Notes under the pieces: generated by a model | Databases searched by the model: none | Told to the model about the DNA's origin: nothing | Seen by the model: the letters and a program-made list of their open reading frames with translations, nothing else | NCBI GenBank assembly: GCA_963839925.1 | Contig: CAWIWV010000002.1 | Span: 62,001-126,000 of the forward strand | Length of the DNA stretch: 64,000 nucleotides | Source of the DNA: Bog-756 sp963839925 | Lineage (GTDB): Bacteria; Actinomycetota; Acidimicrobiia; Acidimicrobiales; RAAP-2 | Direction: 5' to 3' | Program-made: the position numbers and the translations under genes | Shown: positions 33,862 through 43,768 of the stretch, one piece after another | How positions within the stretch are numbered: the first letter of the stretch is position 1 | How the letters are laid out: each line of letters starts with the position of its first letter

Positions 33862-34730
33862 GCGAAGTCGCTGCGGGTGACCAACCCGGTGACCTGAGCG
33901 CAGAGATGCGCGCCGCTGCGGAAGCACTCGCTCGTCCCCAGAGCGCCGGACGATCCTCGACACGAGGAAAGGGAAGGACCTCGGACCTCTCGATCGACGA
34001 GGAGATCGCTCTCCATTCGATCGGGTGGGAGCCCGTCCAACTGGTCTGCGGCGCTTCGATCCACTCGGTGCCCGGAGGCGCCTGGAACTGGGGTCAGGGG
34101 GAGATCACCTACGCCTCGGACGCCTACGCCCACGCCTTCGCAGAGGCAGCCGAACGCACCCGTCGCGAGTGCACCGATGCGGGCGGACGTGGCGTGGTCG
34201 GGGTCCACGTGGAAGTGACCATCCGACCCCATCACGTGGACGTGACCCTTGTGGGCACCGCGGTTGCTCCCGTCGGCAGCAAGGGGAACAAGGAGTTGTC
34301 CGCCGATCCCCTGTTCATCTCGGATCTGAGCGGACGCGACTTCGTGCTGCTCCACAACGCCGGCTGGCAGCCGGTCGGCGTGGCGGCCGGCGCGAGCTTC
34401 GTCTACGCCCCCAGGCGCTCAGCGGGAGTTGCTCTGCAACAGGCCAGCCAGAACGTGGAGCTGACCAACTTCACCGAGGCGATGTATGCGGCGAGGGAGT
34501 CGGCGATGGAGCGAATGCAGGAGTCGGCGCTGGAGATGGAGGGGTCCGGTGTGATCGGAGTCCACGTCGACGAGGGTCCGATGCAGTTCGCAAGCCACGC
34601 GGTCGGGTTCACCGCCTACGGAACGGTGGTGCGCCCGGCGTCCGGTCACCAGCGATCGAATCCGTTGATGGTCCTTCCACTCGACGACCAAGCAACGCAG
34701 TTCGACGCAGCCTCCCTGCGCGGGGGCTGA
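33858..34730 (+). CDS. Third two-domain YbjQ/DUF74-like protein
   Basis: 290 residues from GTG 33858, overlapping the reconstructed stop of the previous gene as GTGA. An N-terminal extension of about 45 residues rich in Ala and Arg precedes two domains, each with SDLS near the start, GVVGVHV or GVIGVHV, and GTAV near the end. The second also has NFTEAMYAARESAMERM as in the 32158 protein. Three such genes in a row give six copies of the domain, which suggests a hetero-oligomeric assembly. Function unknown. Confidence 0.75.
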   Translation: MSEVAAGDQPGDLSAEMRAAAEALARPQSAGRSSTRGKGRTSDLSIDEEIALHSIGWEPVQLVCGASIHSVPGGAWNWGQGEITYASDAYAHAFAEAAERTRRECTDAGGRGVVGVHVEVTIRPHHVDVTLVGTAVAPVGSKGNKELSADPLFISDLSGRDFVLLHNAGWQPVGVAAGASFVYAPRRSAGVALQQASQNVELTNFTEAMYAARESAMERMQESALEMEGSGVIGVHVDEGPMQFASHAVGFTAYGTVVRPASGHQRSNPLMVLPLDDQATQFDAASLRGG

Positions 34731-34735
34731 GTCTG

Positions 34736-36433
34736 CTACTCGTCGGTGCGGGTCGACGTCGGAAGGAACGACAGGGAGCGTCGACGGCGTGCGGAGAGCA
34801 CCAGCCAGAAGAGTCCGCCGAGGAGAGTTGCTCCACCGACCGCCAGTACGGTAATCCCGGCGGCAGAGTGTCCCCCCGGGGACGTCGGCGAGAGCACCGC
34901 CGGGTCGGAGGCTCCACCCTTCGGGCCGATCGTGGTGCTGATCGTCGCGACCGCCGCGGCGGCTGCATGTCCCGACGACATCTTCGCGGTGAACGCGACG
35001 ACTCGTTGGGCCGAGGGGGCAAGGAGAAGTCCGTCACCGATACTCGGCGTCGGGAAGTGGTTGGCCGGGGAACCGATCGACGTCTGCTGAAGGGTCGCGC
35101 CGGTGAGGGGATTCAATCCGTACAGCGTGCCGTTGAGACCGATCGTCCACACCTTCCCCGCGGCAACGATCGGCGGCCCACCTCCAACGCCCGAGCTCCA
35201 CAACAGATGGAGGGAGGGAGGCGACGCGGTCACCCGGATCGCGATCGGGCCGTTGCGGCAGGGCAGATAGACCGTCGTACCGACGACCGCCACACCGCCG
35301 TCGATATCGCCACCGCAGACCGAAGTGAGGGTGGTCAGCTGCCCACCGATGCCGCCGAGATGCTTGCCGTTGAGCAGATATGCGGTCTGTTGCTTGCCAG
35401 CCGCCACCACATCACCGTCGGTCAGCAGCGCAGGTTCCATCGACAGGTCGGCGTCGGATGCGTTGTCGGAAGCCCACGTGGTGGGAGCGTAGAATTGCTC
35501 GAGCTTCATAGACTTGGAGAGCTTCAACACCGAGTCGCTGTCGTCATAGGCGTGGCTGTTCGAGGTCACCGATCCGTTGCCCGCCTCGGCCCAGACGTTG
35601 CCGTCCACGTCGACGGCGGGGGCGCCGCCACCCATCCAGATCGCACCCTGCAACTCGCCCGAGGCTGCGTCGACCGTGAAGACCGAAAGCGCGCCACCCG
35701 TTTCGGCGACCGAGACCAAACGACCCCGATAGGTGGAGCAATCCCCGGAGTTGCCCCCGAACCCGAAGATGACCCGGCCGCCGTCGAGGGTGAGGCCGGT
35801 GCGCTGCAGCATCGCCGCCGGGGTCGAGCCGGCCGGATCGACCCGGTCGGAAAGCTCTACCTTGCCGGTGGTCGTCTTGAGTCCCACCAGGAAATGAGCG
35901 GGCTTGCCGCCGATGAACTCGTCGGCGACCACGAAGATCTCGCTGCGGGAGGTGTCGATCACCGGAGTACCGGTGATCCCGACGGTCGGCCCGATGTCTC
36001 CGCAGGGAAGCGCCGATGCGGGCACCGCAGTCGCCACATGGGTGGACCAGACGATCGATCCGTTGGATGCGGAGAGCGCATAGACCGTGTCGTTCTCCGT
36101 CGCCACGTAGATGCGCCCCGGTGTGACGAGCGGCTGTCCGTAGAGCTGACCGTCGAGCGTCGGGGAGGTCCAGGCCCGCTTCGAGGTGGTCACCGAGCTG
36201 ACCGACGAGGCCACACCGGTACCTGCCGGATTGCCGTGGTACACGGTCCATCCTCCGGAATTCGACGGTGAGGTGGCCGCGCCGGCCGGTCCGCCACCCG
36301 CAAACGAGATGCCGATCAAGCCGAGGATCGACACTGCCGCCACGGTTCCGACGGTGATCAACGAGCCCCGATGTCGGCCGACCAGTACTGCGGCTCCTGA
36401 CCAGCGTGACAACACGAACCGATGCACCCTCAT
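34736..36433 (-). CDS. Membrane-anchored extracellular PQQ-like beta-propeller protein
   Basis: 565 residues. A long N-terminal signal/anchor (hydrophobic about 28-48) leads to an extracellular PQQ-like propeller, with a C-terminal membrane helix near residues 530-550 followed by a basic RRRR tail, so the protein is held at the cytoplasmic membrane with the propeller outside. It shares ATENDTVYAL, LPCGDIGPTVGITGTP and NHFPTPS with the secreted paralogue at 13765-15249. No quinone-dehydrogenase active site is evident. TAGCCT 6 nt before ATG fixes the start. Confidence 0.85.
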   Translation of the reverse strand: MRVHRFVLSRWSGAAVLVGRHRGSLITVGTVAAVSILGLIGISFAGGGPAGAATSPSNSGGWTVYHGNPAGTGVASSVSSVTTSKRAWTSPTLDGQLYGQPLVTPGRIYVATENDTVYALSASNGSIVWSTHVATAVPASALPCGDIGPTVGITGTPVIDTSRSEIFVVADEFIGGKPAHFLVGLKTTTGKVELSDRVDPAGSTPAAMLQRTGLTLDGGRVIFGFGGNSGDCSTYRGRLVSVAETGGALSVFTVDAASGELQGAIWMGGGAPAVDVDGNVWAEAGNGSVTSNSHAYDDSDSVLKLSKSMKLEQFYAPTTWASDNASDADLSMEPALLTDGDVVAAGKQQTAYLLNGKHLGGIGGQLTTLTSVCGGDIDGGVAVVGTTVYLPCRNGPIAIRVTASPPSLHLLWSSGVGGGPPIVAAGKVWTIGLNGTLYGLNPLTGATLQQTSIGSPANHFPTPSIGDGLLLAPSAQRVVAFTAKMSSGHAAAAAVATISTTIGPKGGASDPAVLSPTSPGGHSAAGITVLAVGGATLLGGLFWLVLSARRRRSLSFLPTSTRTDE

Positions 36434-36439
36434 ACCAAC

Positions 36440-36445
36440 AGGCTA
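36440..36445 (-). promoter_or_regulatory. -10 box TAGCCT, leaderless promoter of the anchored propeller gene
   Basis: TAGCCT on the minus strand ends 6 nt before ATG 36433. Confidence 0.5.
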
Positions 36446-36500
36446 CCGACGGTGGGCCCCGGCCGACAGTGGCATTCGGGCCCACCCCCTCACCGAGTCG

Positions 36501-37055
36501 TCAGGCGACGGCCGGACCCTGCCGGCGGACCGACTCGACCGCCTCCATTGCGCTGCGCAGCTCGCGCAGCCACTCCTCCGCATTGGCACCGACGAGTTTC
36601 ACGCACCATGCCAACGCATCGGAACGACTCCGGGCCACGCCGCTGTCGACCAGGGTGTCGAGGACCAGCCGTTCGGGCTGCCGGAGCCGGGTCATGACCG
36701 GAACCGACAGGTTGCTGAACAGCGTGGAGGTCCCACCCACCGCCGCACCCCAGGCGATGCGCCGGCCGAACAGGTGCTGCGCCTCACGGTCGATGGCCAT
36801 CCGCTCGTCGCGGGTCTGCTCACGGAAGCGTGTGATCCGTCCCATTTCGGCTGCCGAGCGGGCAGCCTCATCGTCGTTTGCCAGGTCGGAGGCTCGGACC
36901 GTTCCGACGATGACGATCTCGTCGCGGTCGATGGTGATCGAAGGGTCGGACTCGAACCAGTCCTCCGGCAGTCGACCCGAGAGCCACCCCTCGACCTGGC
37001 CTCGTGCCTGCTCAGTCCCCTGCTCTGCCTGCCGCTCTCTCTGTCGCTGTCCCAT
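36501..37055 (-). CDS. Conserved-looking hypothetical protein
   Basis: 184 residues. The N-terminal 25 residues are Gln/Arg/Glu-rich. A central strand-rich part (DRDEIVIVGTV) is followed by an Arg-rich helix and a C-terminal segment LVDSGVARSRSDALAWCV that looks like a ribbon-helix-helix or small DNA-binding/antitoxin-like motif. No family is named with confidence. An AT-rich stretch with direct repeats lies just upstream, suggesting regulated transcription. Confidence 0.65.
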   Translation of the reverse strand: MGQRQRERQAEQGTEQARGQVEGWLSGRLPEDWFESDPSITIDRDEIVIVGTVRASDLANDDEAARSAAEMGRITRFREQTRDERMAIDREAQHLFGRRIAWGAAVGGTSTLFSNLSVPVMTRLRQPERLVLDTLVDSGVARSRSDALAWCVKLVGANAEEWLRELRSAMEAVESVRRQGPAVA

Positions 37056-37110
37056 GAGTCTGCCTCCGAACCTGATGATTACTTTATTACAACATTACAG
37101 TAGTAGCAAG
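37056..37110 (-). promoter_or_regulatory. AT-rich control region with direct repeats
   Basis: A markedly AT-rich patch upstream of the gene at 36501-37055. On the minus strand it reads TGTAAT-GT-TGTAAT, two 6-bp direct repeats 8 bp apart, inside an imperfect palindrome bounded by TACT and AGTA. It probably contains the promoter and an operator. Confidence 0.4.
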
Positions 37111-37119
37111 ACCCGGGTC

Positions 37120-37500
37120 ACCGAACACTCCGTCGTGCTCGCTCACCCGAGCGGCACCTGGTCAGGGTCGGTGTCGCTCGTCGCCCCGACCACCTCCTCG
37201 ACTGGCAACCGTTCGACGCGGCCGCGCACAACGGACCGGGCATCACCATCCCGAGCCGGATCGCCCTGGGATGGCGTGGTGACGTCAACCGGACGCCAGC
37301 CGAAGTTGCCGGCGCGAGCCGAGCCTCGGTCGCAGTGGTCTACGCAAGTGACGACGGGGAGGGTTCCGACCGTCCGTCGCTGTCTCTGCCGGGCGACCGG
37401 AACGGCTCATCGACGTGGAGGTCGCCGCCAACGGTGAGCAGGTCGAAAGAACACCGAACCACGCCGGTGCACCCGAAGCCACCGCGAGCGTCGGCCTGCT
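37120..37500 (+). pseudogene. Possible gene remnant
   Basis: This stretch has no intact gene. One plus-strand frame (roughly 37155-37400) reads like protein (DWQPFDAAAHNGPGITIPS, RIALGWRGDV), and a second frame near 37408-37500 reads RLIDVEVAANGEQVER. Neither has a start with supporting signals and they are out of phase, so a decayed coding sequence is possible. No family was recognised. The rest of the 37056-37619 gap holds the promoter region of the S-adenosylhomocysteinase gene. Confidence 0.25.
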
Positions 37501-37619
37501 GAGATCGCGCCCGGTTCGGTTAGCATCGTATTCCGGCATTCCCACACCAACAGCAGCGACAGCACGCGGACATGCCCCGTGAGAAAGCACCCCAAGCGAA
37601 AGCTGAGCGAAGGAGCCCG

Positions 37620-39064
<1,445 letters not shown>

Positions 39065-39068
<4 letters not shown>

Positions 39069-39082
39069 CCCAACCGGGTCAG
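39065..39082. terminator. Palindrome containing both stop codons of convergent genes
   Basis: CTGACCC-AACC-GGGTCAG is a perfect 7-bp stem with a 4-nt loop. The TGA of ahcY (39066-39068) lies in the left arm and the TGA of the convergent gene (39081-39079) in the right. It could end transcription from both sides, though no T-run follows. Confidence 0.5.
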
Positions 39083-40377
39083 CGGTCGGCGGTCTGCACG
39101 TCGAGCAGGCCCGCGAACCGCTCCCGGGCCTCGGCTCGGCGGGTGGGCACATGCTCGCTCGGCACCTCGGTCGGCCGATAGCGCTTCAGGGTCTGGCGGG
39201 CGACGGTCACCTTGTGGACCTCGTCGGGACCGTCGTAGATGCGAGCAGCCCGGGCGGCGCGGTACATCGACTCGAGCGGGAGGTCGGTCGAGAACCCGAG
39301 TGATCCGTGCACCTGGATCGCCCGGTCGATGACGTTGTAGAGAACCGCCGCGCCGTAGTACTTGATCATCGCGATCTCGACCCGGGCGGCGGCTGCACCC
39401 TCGTTGTCCATCTTCCAAGCTGCGTACAAGGTCATGAGACGGGCCGCGGTCATCTCGGCCAGCGAGTCGGCCACCCAGTTCTGAACGGTCTGCTTCTCGG
39501 CGAGCAGTGACTGGTGGGTGGTCCGGGACACCGCCCGCTCACAGAGCATGTCGAAGGCTCTGCGGGACTGACCCAACCAGCGCATGCAGTGGTGGATCCG
39601 GCCGGGTCCGAGGCGCTTCTGTGCGAGCACGAAGCCCTCGCCTTCTCGACCGACCAGGTTCTCGTAGGGAACACGCACCTCGCGGTAGAGGATCTCCGAG
39701 TGGGCACCGAACTTCCCGTAGTGCTCGACCGGGTCCTCCATGGTCGCCACGTCGCGGACGATCTCGACCCCGGGGGCATCGGCCGGCACCACGATCATCG
39801 AGCACCCCTGGTACGGATGCACGTCCGGGTCGGTCACCGCCATCACGATCAGGAAATCCGCGACCGATCCGTTGGTGGTGAACCACTTGTGGCCGTCGAT
39901 GACCCACTCCTCGCCGTCGCGCACTGCGGTGGTGGCGATCATGGTCGGATCCGCGCCGGCCCCGGGTTCGGTCATCGAGAACCCGCTGCGCAGGCGACCT
40001 TCCAACAGGGGCAGGAGCCACCGCTCGCGTTGTTCGACCCGACCCGATGCCTCGATGCCGATAGCCAAGAGCTCGGCGTTGCCCGAGTCGGGTGCGTTGT
40101 TGCCGAAGACGACCGGCCCGTAGGGAGTCTGCCCGAGGATCTCGTGCATGAGCCCGAGTTTGACCTGACCGAATCCCCCACCTCCGAGCTCGGGAGGGAG
40201 GTGAGATGCCCACAGACCGCGCGCCCTCACCTCGTCCTGGAGGGGCTTGATCGTCTCGATCATCGTGTCGTGATCGAGGTCGAGCACCTCGAGCGGGAAG
40301 ATCTCGTCGTGCACGAACTGGCGCATCCACGCCAGCTTCTCCTCGAACTCCGGTTCCGTGGAGAAATCCCATGCCAT
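39079..40377 (-). CDS. Acyl-CoA dehydrogenase
   Basis: 432 residues, typical three-domain acyl-CoA dehydrogenase. FSMTEPGAGADP is the FAD/substrate signature, KWFTTNG the beta-domain segment, and IQVHGSLGFSTDLPLE the C-terminal signature. YDGPDEVHK follows, the family Glu region where the catalytic base often lies in this subgroup (ACAD10/11-like). It oxidises an acyl-CoA with electron transfer to ETF. A single gene with no close co-directional partner; chain-length preference is unknown. Confidence 0.93.
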   Translation of the reverse strand: MAWDFSTEPEFEEKLAWMRQFVHDEIFPLEVLDLDHDTMIETIKPLQDEVRARGLWASHLPPELGGGGFGQVKLGLMHEILGQTPYGPVVFGNNAPDSGNAELLAIGIEASGRVEQRERWLLPLLEGRLRSGFSMTEPGAGADPTMIATTAVRDGEEWVIDGHKWFTTNGSVADFLIVMAVTDPDVHPYQGCSMIVVPADAPGVEIVRDVATMEDPVEHYGKFGAHSEILYREVRVPYENLVGREGEGFVLAQKRLGPGRIHHCMRWLGQSRRAFDMLCERAVSRTTHQSLLAEKQTVQNWVADSLAEMTAARLMTLYAAWKMDNEGAAAARVEIAMIKYYGAAVLYNVIDRAIQVHGSLGFSTDLPLESMYRAARAARIYDGPDEVHKVTVARQTLKRYRPTEVPSEHVPTRRAEARERFAGLLDVQTADR

Positions 40378-40414
40378 CGCAGTCTCCCTGCACTCGGTCC
40401 GAGCCCCCCTGATT

Positions 40415-40442
40415 TCGACAGGAGGGCGAGGCCAACTACCGT
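40415..40442 (+). promoter_or_regulatory. bioB promoter with -35 and leaderless -10
   Basis: TCGACA (40415-40420, five of six bases of TTGACA), a 16-bp spacer, TACCGT (40437-40442), then 6 nt to ATG 40449. This is the clearest complete leaderless promoter in the window. Confidence 0.6.
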
Positions 40443-40448
40443 AACGGC

Positions 40449-41747
40449 ATGCCTCCGACCCCTGCTCCGACCGCAGTCAATCTCTCGGCGACCAAACCAG
40501 GTCGGGAACGGGTAAGCCTCACTCTTCCGTCGATCGACTCGGCGTCAGCCCGCGCCCGGCTCGCCGCGGCAGAGACCGCATTGCTCGACGAGCGGCGGCT
40601 GCTGACCGGGGAGGAGCTCGTCTCCCTGGCCGAGCTGCCCGACCCCTGGGTGACGTCGCTGGCCGCGCTCGCCCACCAGGTCAGGTTGGAGTGGTGTGGT
40701 CCCGATGTCGAGGTCGAGGGGATCCTGTCGGCGAAGACCGGTGGCTGTCCCGAGGACTGCCACTTCTGCTCCCAGTCCGCACAGTTCGATACTCCGGTCA
40801 AGGCGACCCCGTTTCTCGACCCCGCCGAAGTACTGCGGGCCGCCGAGGAGACCAAGGCATCGGGTGCGACCGAGTTCTGCATCGTGCTTGCGGTGCGCGG
40901 CCCCGACGAACGCACGATGAACCGGATCCTCGAGCTGGTGCCGATGATCCACGACAAGACCGGTCTCAACGTCGCGGTCAGCGCCGGACTGCTGAGCGAC
41001 GACCAGGCTCGACGCTTCGCAGAAGGTGGCGTCCACCGTTACAACCACAACCTCGAGACCTCGAAGTCGTTCTTTCCCAACGTCGTCTCCACCCATAGTT
41101 GGGAGGAGCGTCAGGACACCTGCCGGCTGGTGCGGGATCACGGTATGGAGCTGTGCTGCGGTGCGTTGATCGGCATGGGTGAGTCCGACGAGCAACGGAT
41201 CGAGCTACTCCTCCAACTCCAAGAGCTCGACCCCACCGAGGTGCCACTTAACTTCTTGAACCCCCGACCCGGAACCCCACTGGGCGACGGAGAACCGGTG
41301 GCTGCGTGGGAGGCGATCCGCTGGATCGCGCTCTTCCGACTCGGGCTCCCAGGGGTGATCCTCCGCTACGCCGGTGGCCGGGAAGTCACCCTCCGCGAGT
41401 TGCAGTCGATGGGTATGACTTCGGGGATCAATGCGCTCATCGTCGGTAACTACCTCACCACCTTGGGACGGTCAGCCGACGAAGACCTTCAGATGCTCGC
41501 CGATCTCAGGATGCCGGTCGGGGCGCTCTCCGGGGTGCTGTCGAGCGCGGGAAGCGTGCAGCACGAGGTGACGCCGACCGAGTCGGCCCACTGCACCGGG
41601 TGCGGTGCTCCGCGGGTCGACTGCTCAGGTTGCGGCCGCGAACTCGACCCACCCAGGTTCTGCCCCACCTGCGGACGCCGGTTGACCGTCGCGGTCAGCC
41701 CGGCTGGCTACCGAGCGCGGTGCAAGACCCACGGCAAGATCGACTGA
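40449..41747 (+). CDS. bioB: Biotin synthase with C-terminal Cys-rich BsaP-like domain
   Basis: 432 residues against about 320-350 for ordinary BioB. The radical-SAM cluster is CPEDCHFC (Cys100, 104, 107), preceded by the usual SAKTGG, and YNHNLETS and NFLNPRPGTPL are hallmark BioB segments. It inserts sulfur into dethiobiotin. From residue 379 an extra 54 residues carry CTGCG, CSGCG, CPTCG and a final ARCKTHG. This tail resembles the small actinobacterial biotin synthase auxiliary protein BsaP, an Fe-S protein reported to be needed by mycobacterial BioB, so the gene looks like a natural fusion. bioD is 10 kb away; bioA and bioF are not in the window. Confidence 0.95.
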   Translation: MPPTPAPTAVNLSATKPGRERVSLTLPSIDSASARARLAAAETALLDERRLLTGEELVSLAELPDPWVTSLAALAHQVRLEWCGPDVEVEGILSAKTGGCPEDCHFCSQSAQFDTPVKATPFLDPAEVLRAAEETKASGATEFCIVLAVRGPDERTMNRILELVPMIHDKTGLNVAVSAGLLSDDQARRFAEGGVHRYNHNLETSKSFFPNVVSTHSWEERQDTCRLVRDHGMELCCGALIGMGESDEQRIELLLQLQELDPTEVPLNFLNPRPGTPLGDGEPVAAWEAIRWIALFRLGLPGVILRYAGGREVTLRELQSMGMTSGINALIVGNYLTTLGRSADEDLQMLADLRMPVGALSGVLSSAGSVQHEVTPTESAHCTGCGAPRVDCSGCGRELDPPRFCPTCGRRLTVAVSPAGYRARCKTHGKID

Positions 41748-41793
41748 TCTGAGTCGGGCCGGCTGAACGCACCGGTTCCGACCGGCGGCGCAA

Positions 41794-42147
41794 TCAGCTG
41801 CCGACCTGGTGAAGCTCGACCGGGTTTCCCGAAGGGTCATTGATGAACGTCTGGCGGTTGAGACCGCTCTCGACCGGATCGGCCACCTCGATCCCCTTCG
41901 CCCGGAGCTCACCAACGACCGCGTCGAGGTCGGCGAATTGGATCGCGAAATGCTGTCCCAAGTTGCGAGGCACCGGCGCCTCGATCAGGTGGACCTGCTG
42001 GCCGCCGAGGTCGATCCATGCCCCGTCGATGCCGAAGTCGGGCCGGTCGGCTCGGAGGGATCCACCGAGAGTGTCGGTGTAGAACGCTACCGCTGCCTCC
42101 ACGTCGGAGACGTTGAGAGCGACGTGATGCACGGCGAGTGGTTGCAC
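41794..42147 (-). CDS. VOC (glyoxalase/dioxygenase)-superfamily protein
   Basis: 117 residues from GTG 42147. HHVALNVSDVEAAVAFYTDTLG and FINDPSGNPVELHQ are the two betaalphabetabetabeta half-motifs of the VOC fold; His at the start and Glu at the end are expected metal ligands. It may be a glyoxalase-like lyase or a fosfomycin-resistance-like relative. A TTG at 42183 would add 12 residues lacking conservation. Confidence 0.75.
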   Translation of the reverse strand: MQPLAVHHVALNVSDVEAAVAFYTDTLGGSLRADRPDFGIDGAWIDLGGQQVHLIEAPVPRNLGQHFAIQFADLDAVVGELRAKGIEVADPVESGLNRQTFINDPSGNPVELHQVGS

Positions 42148-42242
42148 GGTCGGAATTCTGGCCTGTTCTCCGATGAGCCGCAACGGCCAGACGGTTCACA
42201 TCGCCGCCCGTCGCGGCATCGATCTTCGCGGGGTGTGGTCAA

Positions 42243-42581
42243 ATGACCTGGATGGACGGCTATCGGGACGACAGGATCGAGTGTACCGACACCGCCATCC
42301 GGGTGAGCTGGTACTACTTCCCGTTCGGCACCAAGACGATTCCCTACTCCACGATCCGCTCCCTCGAGCGATTCGAACTGTCTGCGACTCGGGGGAAGTG
42401 GAGGATCTGGGGGTCTGGGGACCTCAAGCACTGGCTCAATCTCGACGGCAAGCGACCCCACAAGTCGATCGGGTTCATCGTGGATGTCGGGAAGCAGATG
42501 ATTCCGGTTGTCACCCCGGACGATCCGGACGCCTTCGAACAGATCGTTCGCCAACACCTTCCGGCTCCGAGCAGCGCCTGA
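42243..42581 (+). CDS. Hypothetical protein with bacterial PH-like features
   Basis: 112 residues, strand-rich, with aromatic WYYFPFGTKTIPYSTI followed by ERFE and a GKWRIWGSGD stretch and a C-terminal helix (DAFEQIVRQHL). The pattern resembles small bacterial PH-like or DUF304 domains, which often bind membranes or peptides. No signal peptide or membrane helix. Function unknown. Confidence 0.6.
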   Translation: MTWMDGYRDDRIECTDTAIRVSWYYFPFGTKTIPYSTIRSLERFELSATRGKWRIWGSGDLKHWLNLDGKRPHKSIGFIVDVGKQMIPVVTPDDPDAFEQIVRQHLPAPSSA

Positions 42582-42601
42582 ACGTTCGACGCCAACCAAT
42601 C

Positions 42602-43690
42602 TCAGGGTGAGGCGATCACTTGGGGGAAGATGTTCAGGGGTCCGTGCTCCATCCGACCAAGAACGTGACGAGCGAAGAGATCACACTCCTCGAGGTGTGG
42701 GTAGCCCGAGAGGATGAACGATTCCACCCCGGCCTCACGCAGATCCCCGAGCACACCGAGCACCTGATCGGGGTCACCGACGATTGCAGCTCCCGCGCCA
42801 CTCCGCGCCCGCCCGATGCCAGTCCAGAGATGGCGGTCCACGTACCCCTCTTCGTCAGCCTCGGTCCGCAGCTCGGCCTGACGGGCCACCCCCGACGAAC
42901 CCGCATCCAAAGACTGGCCTCTGATGCTCCGGCCCGCCTCGGGATCGAGTTTCGACACCAACACGCGGGCAGCGTCGCGAGCCTCAGACTCGGTCTCCCG
43001 AACGATCACGTGGGAACGCCACCCGTAACGCAGGGTCCTGCCGAAGGACGCGGCCCGTTCGTTCATCTCCGCGATCACCGCGGCGACTGCGTCCCTCGTG
43101 TCCGGCCAGAGGAGGTACACGTCGGCGCCGGCCGCAGCGCAGGCCTTGGCTTCGTCGGACAGTCCGCCGAAGTAGAACGGGAGGTACCGAGAAGACGGAG
43201 TCGCAACCCGTGGTGGGTCGAGGGTCAACTCGACGAAGGATCCCGACACGTCGACCGACTCCCCCGACAGGAGCGACCGCAGCGCAGCCATCGTCTCGAA
43301 CGTTCGCCGATAGCGATCTGGACCGCTGCGAACCTCACCCGGAACATCGCTCGAGATCACGTTGACCAGCAGTCGCGCGCCTGAGATCTGGTCGAGGGTC
43401 GCGAGCTGTCGAGCCAACTGTGGGACCACCAGCTCACCGACCCGCACCGCCAGCAGGAGATTGATCCTGCTGGTCTGGGTGGCAACCGCCGCGGCGAAGA
43501 CGGTCGAGTCGATGCCGAGCGCGTAGCCAGATGGCAGCAGGATGCTGTCGTAGCCGAGGGAGTCGGCGGCAACAGTGATGGCTCTGCAGTGTTCCCAACT
43601 GCTCGCCAGCGCAGGATCGGGAATACCGAGGAACTCGTAGTCGTCGTCGCAGAGAGCGCCGAACCAGGCGATCTCGGGCCGGACCGTCAC
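42602..43690 (-). CDS. SsuD-like LLM-class flavin-dependent monooxygenase
   Basis: 362 residues. The bacterial-luciferase-type barrel has N-terminal IAWFGAL and the C-terminal signature ESFILSGYPHLEE-x-DLFARHV, which is diagnostic of alkanesulfonate monooxygenase SsuD and relatives. It would use reduced FMN supplied by a separate reductase (not seen here) to desulfonate alkanesulfonates or a related substrate. No ssuABC transporter genes are nearby. GTG 43690 follows TAAGGT by 6 nt; GGGAGG in the spacer could act as Shine-Dalgarno if a longer message exists. It is a full-length relative of the frameshifted gene at 30500-31685. Confidence 0.88.
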   Translation of the reverse strand: MTVRPEIAWFGALCDDDYEFLGIPDPALASSWEHCRAITVAADSLGYDSILLPSGYALGIDSTVFAAAVATQTSRINLLLAVRVGELVVPQLARQLATLDQISGARLLVNVISSDVPGEVRSGPDRYRRTFETMAALRSLLSGESVDVSGSFVELTLDPPRVATPSSRYLPFYFGGLSDEAKACAAAGADVYLLWPDTRDAVAAVIAEMNERAASFGRTLRYGWRSHVIVRETESEARDAARVLVSKLDPEAGRSIRGQSLDAGSSGVARQAELRTEADEEGYVDRHLWTGIGRARSGAGAAIVGDPDQVLGVLGDLREAGVESFILSGYPHLEECDLFARHVLGRMEHGPLNIFPQVIASP

Positions 43691-43696
43691 CCTCCC

Positions 43697-43702
43697 ACCT
43701 TA
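43697..43702 (-). promoter_or_regulatory. -10 box TAAGGT upstream of the SsuD-like gene
   Basis: TAAGGT on the minus strand ends 6 nt before GTG 43690. Confidence 0.5.
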
Positions 43703-43768
43703 GGGTCGACTGCCCGACGAGCCTCCGATAGCGTCGGACACCAGGACGAACCAAGGGGTGGGGGCAGG

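Noticed and set aside
32340..34730. A single 796-residue protein
   Set aside because: Its first part overlaps the 32158 gene out of frame and the middle is an Arg/Pro-rich shadow. Overlapping stop and start codons show two separate genes joined by a frameshift.
34025..36271. 748-residue plus-strand frame across two genes
   Set aside because: Composition is Arg/Gly/Asp-rich shadow; it spans the end of a DUF74 gene and the antisense of the propeller gene.
37500..37619. SAH riboswitch upstream of ahcY
   Set aside because: No recognisable conserved SAH-riboswitch core was found; only a possible TAGCAT -10 box.
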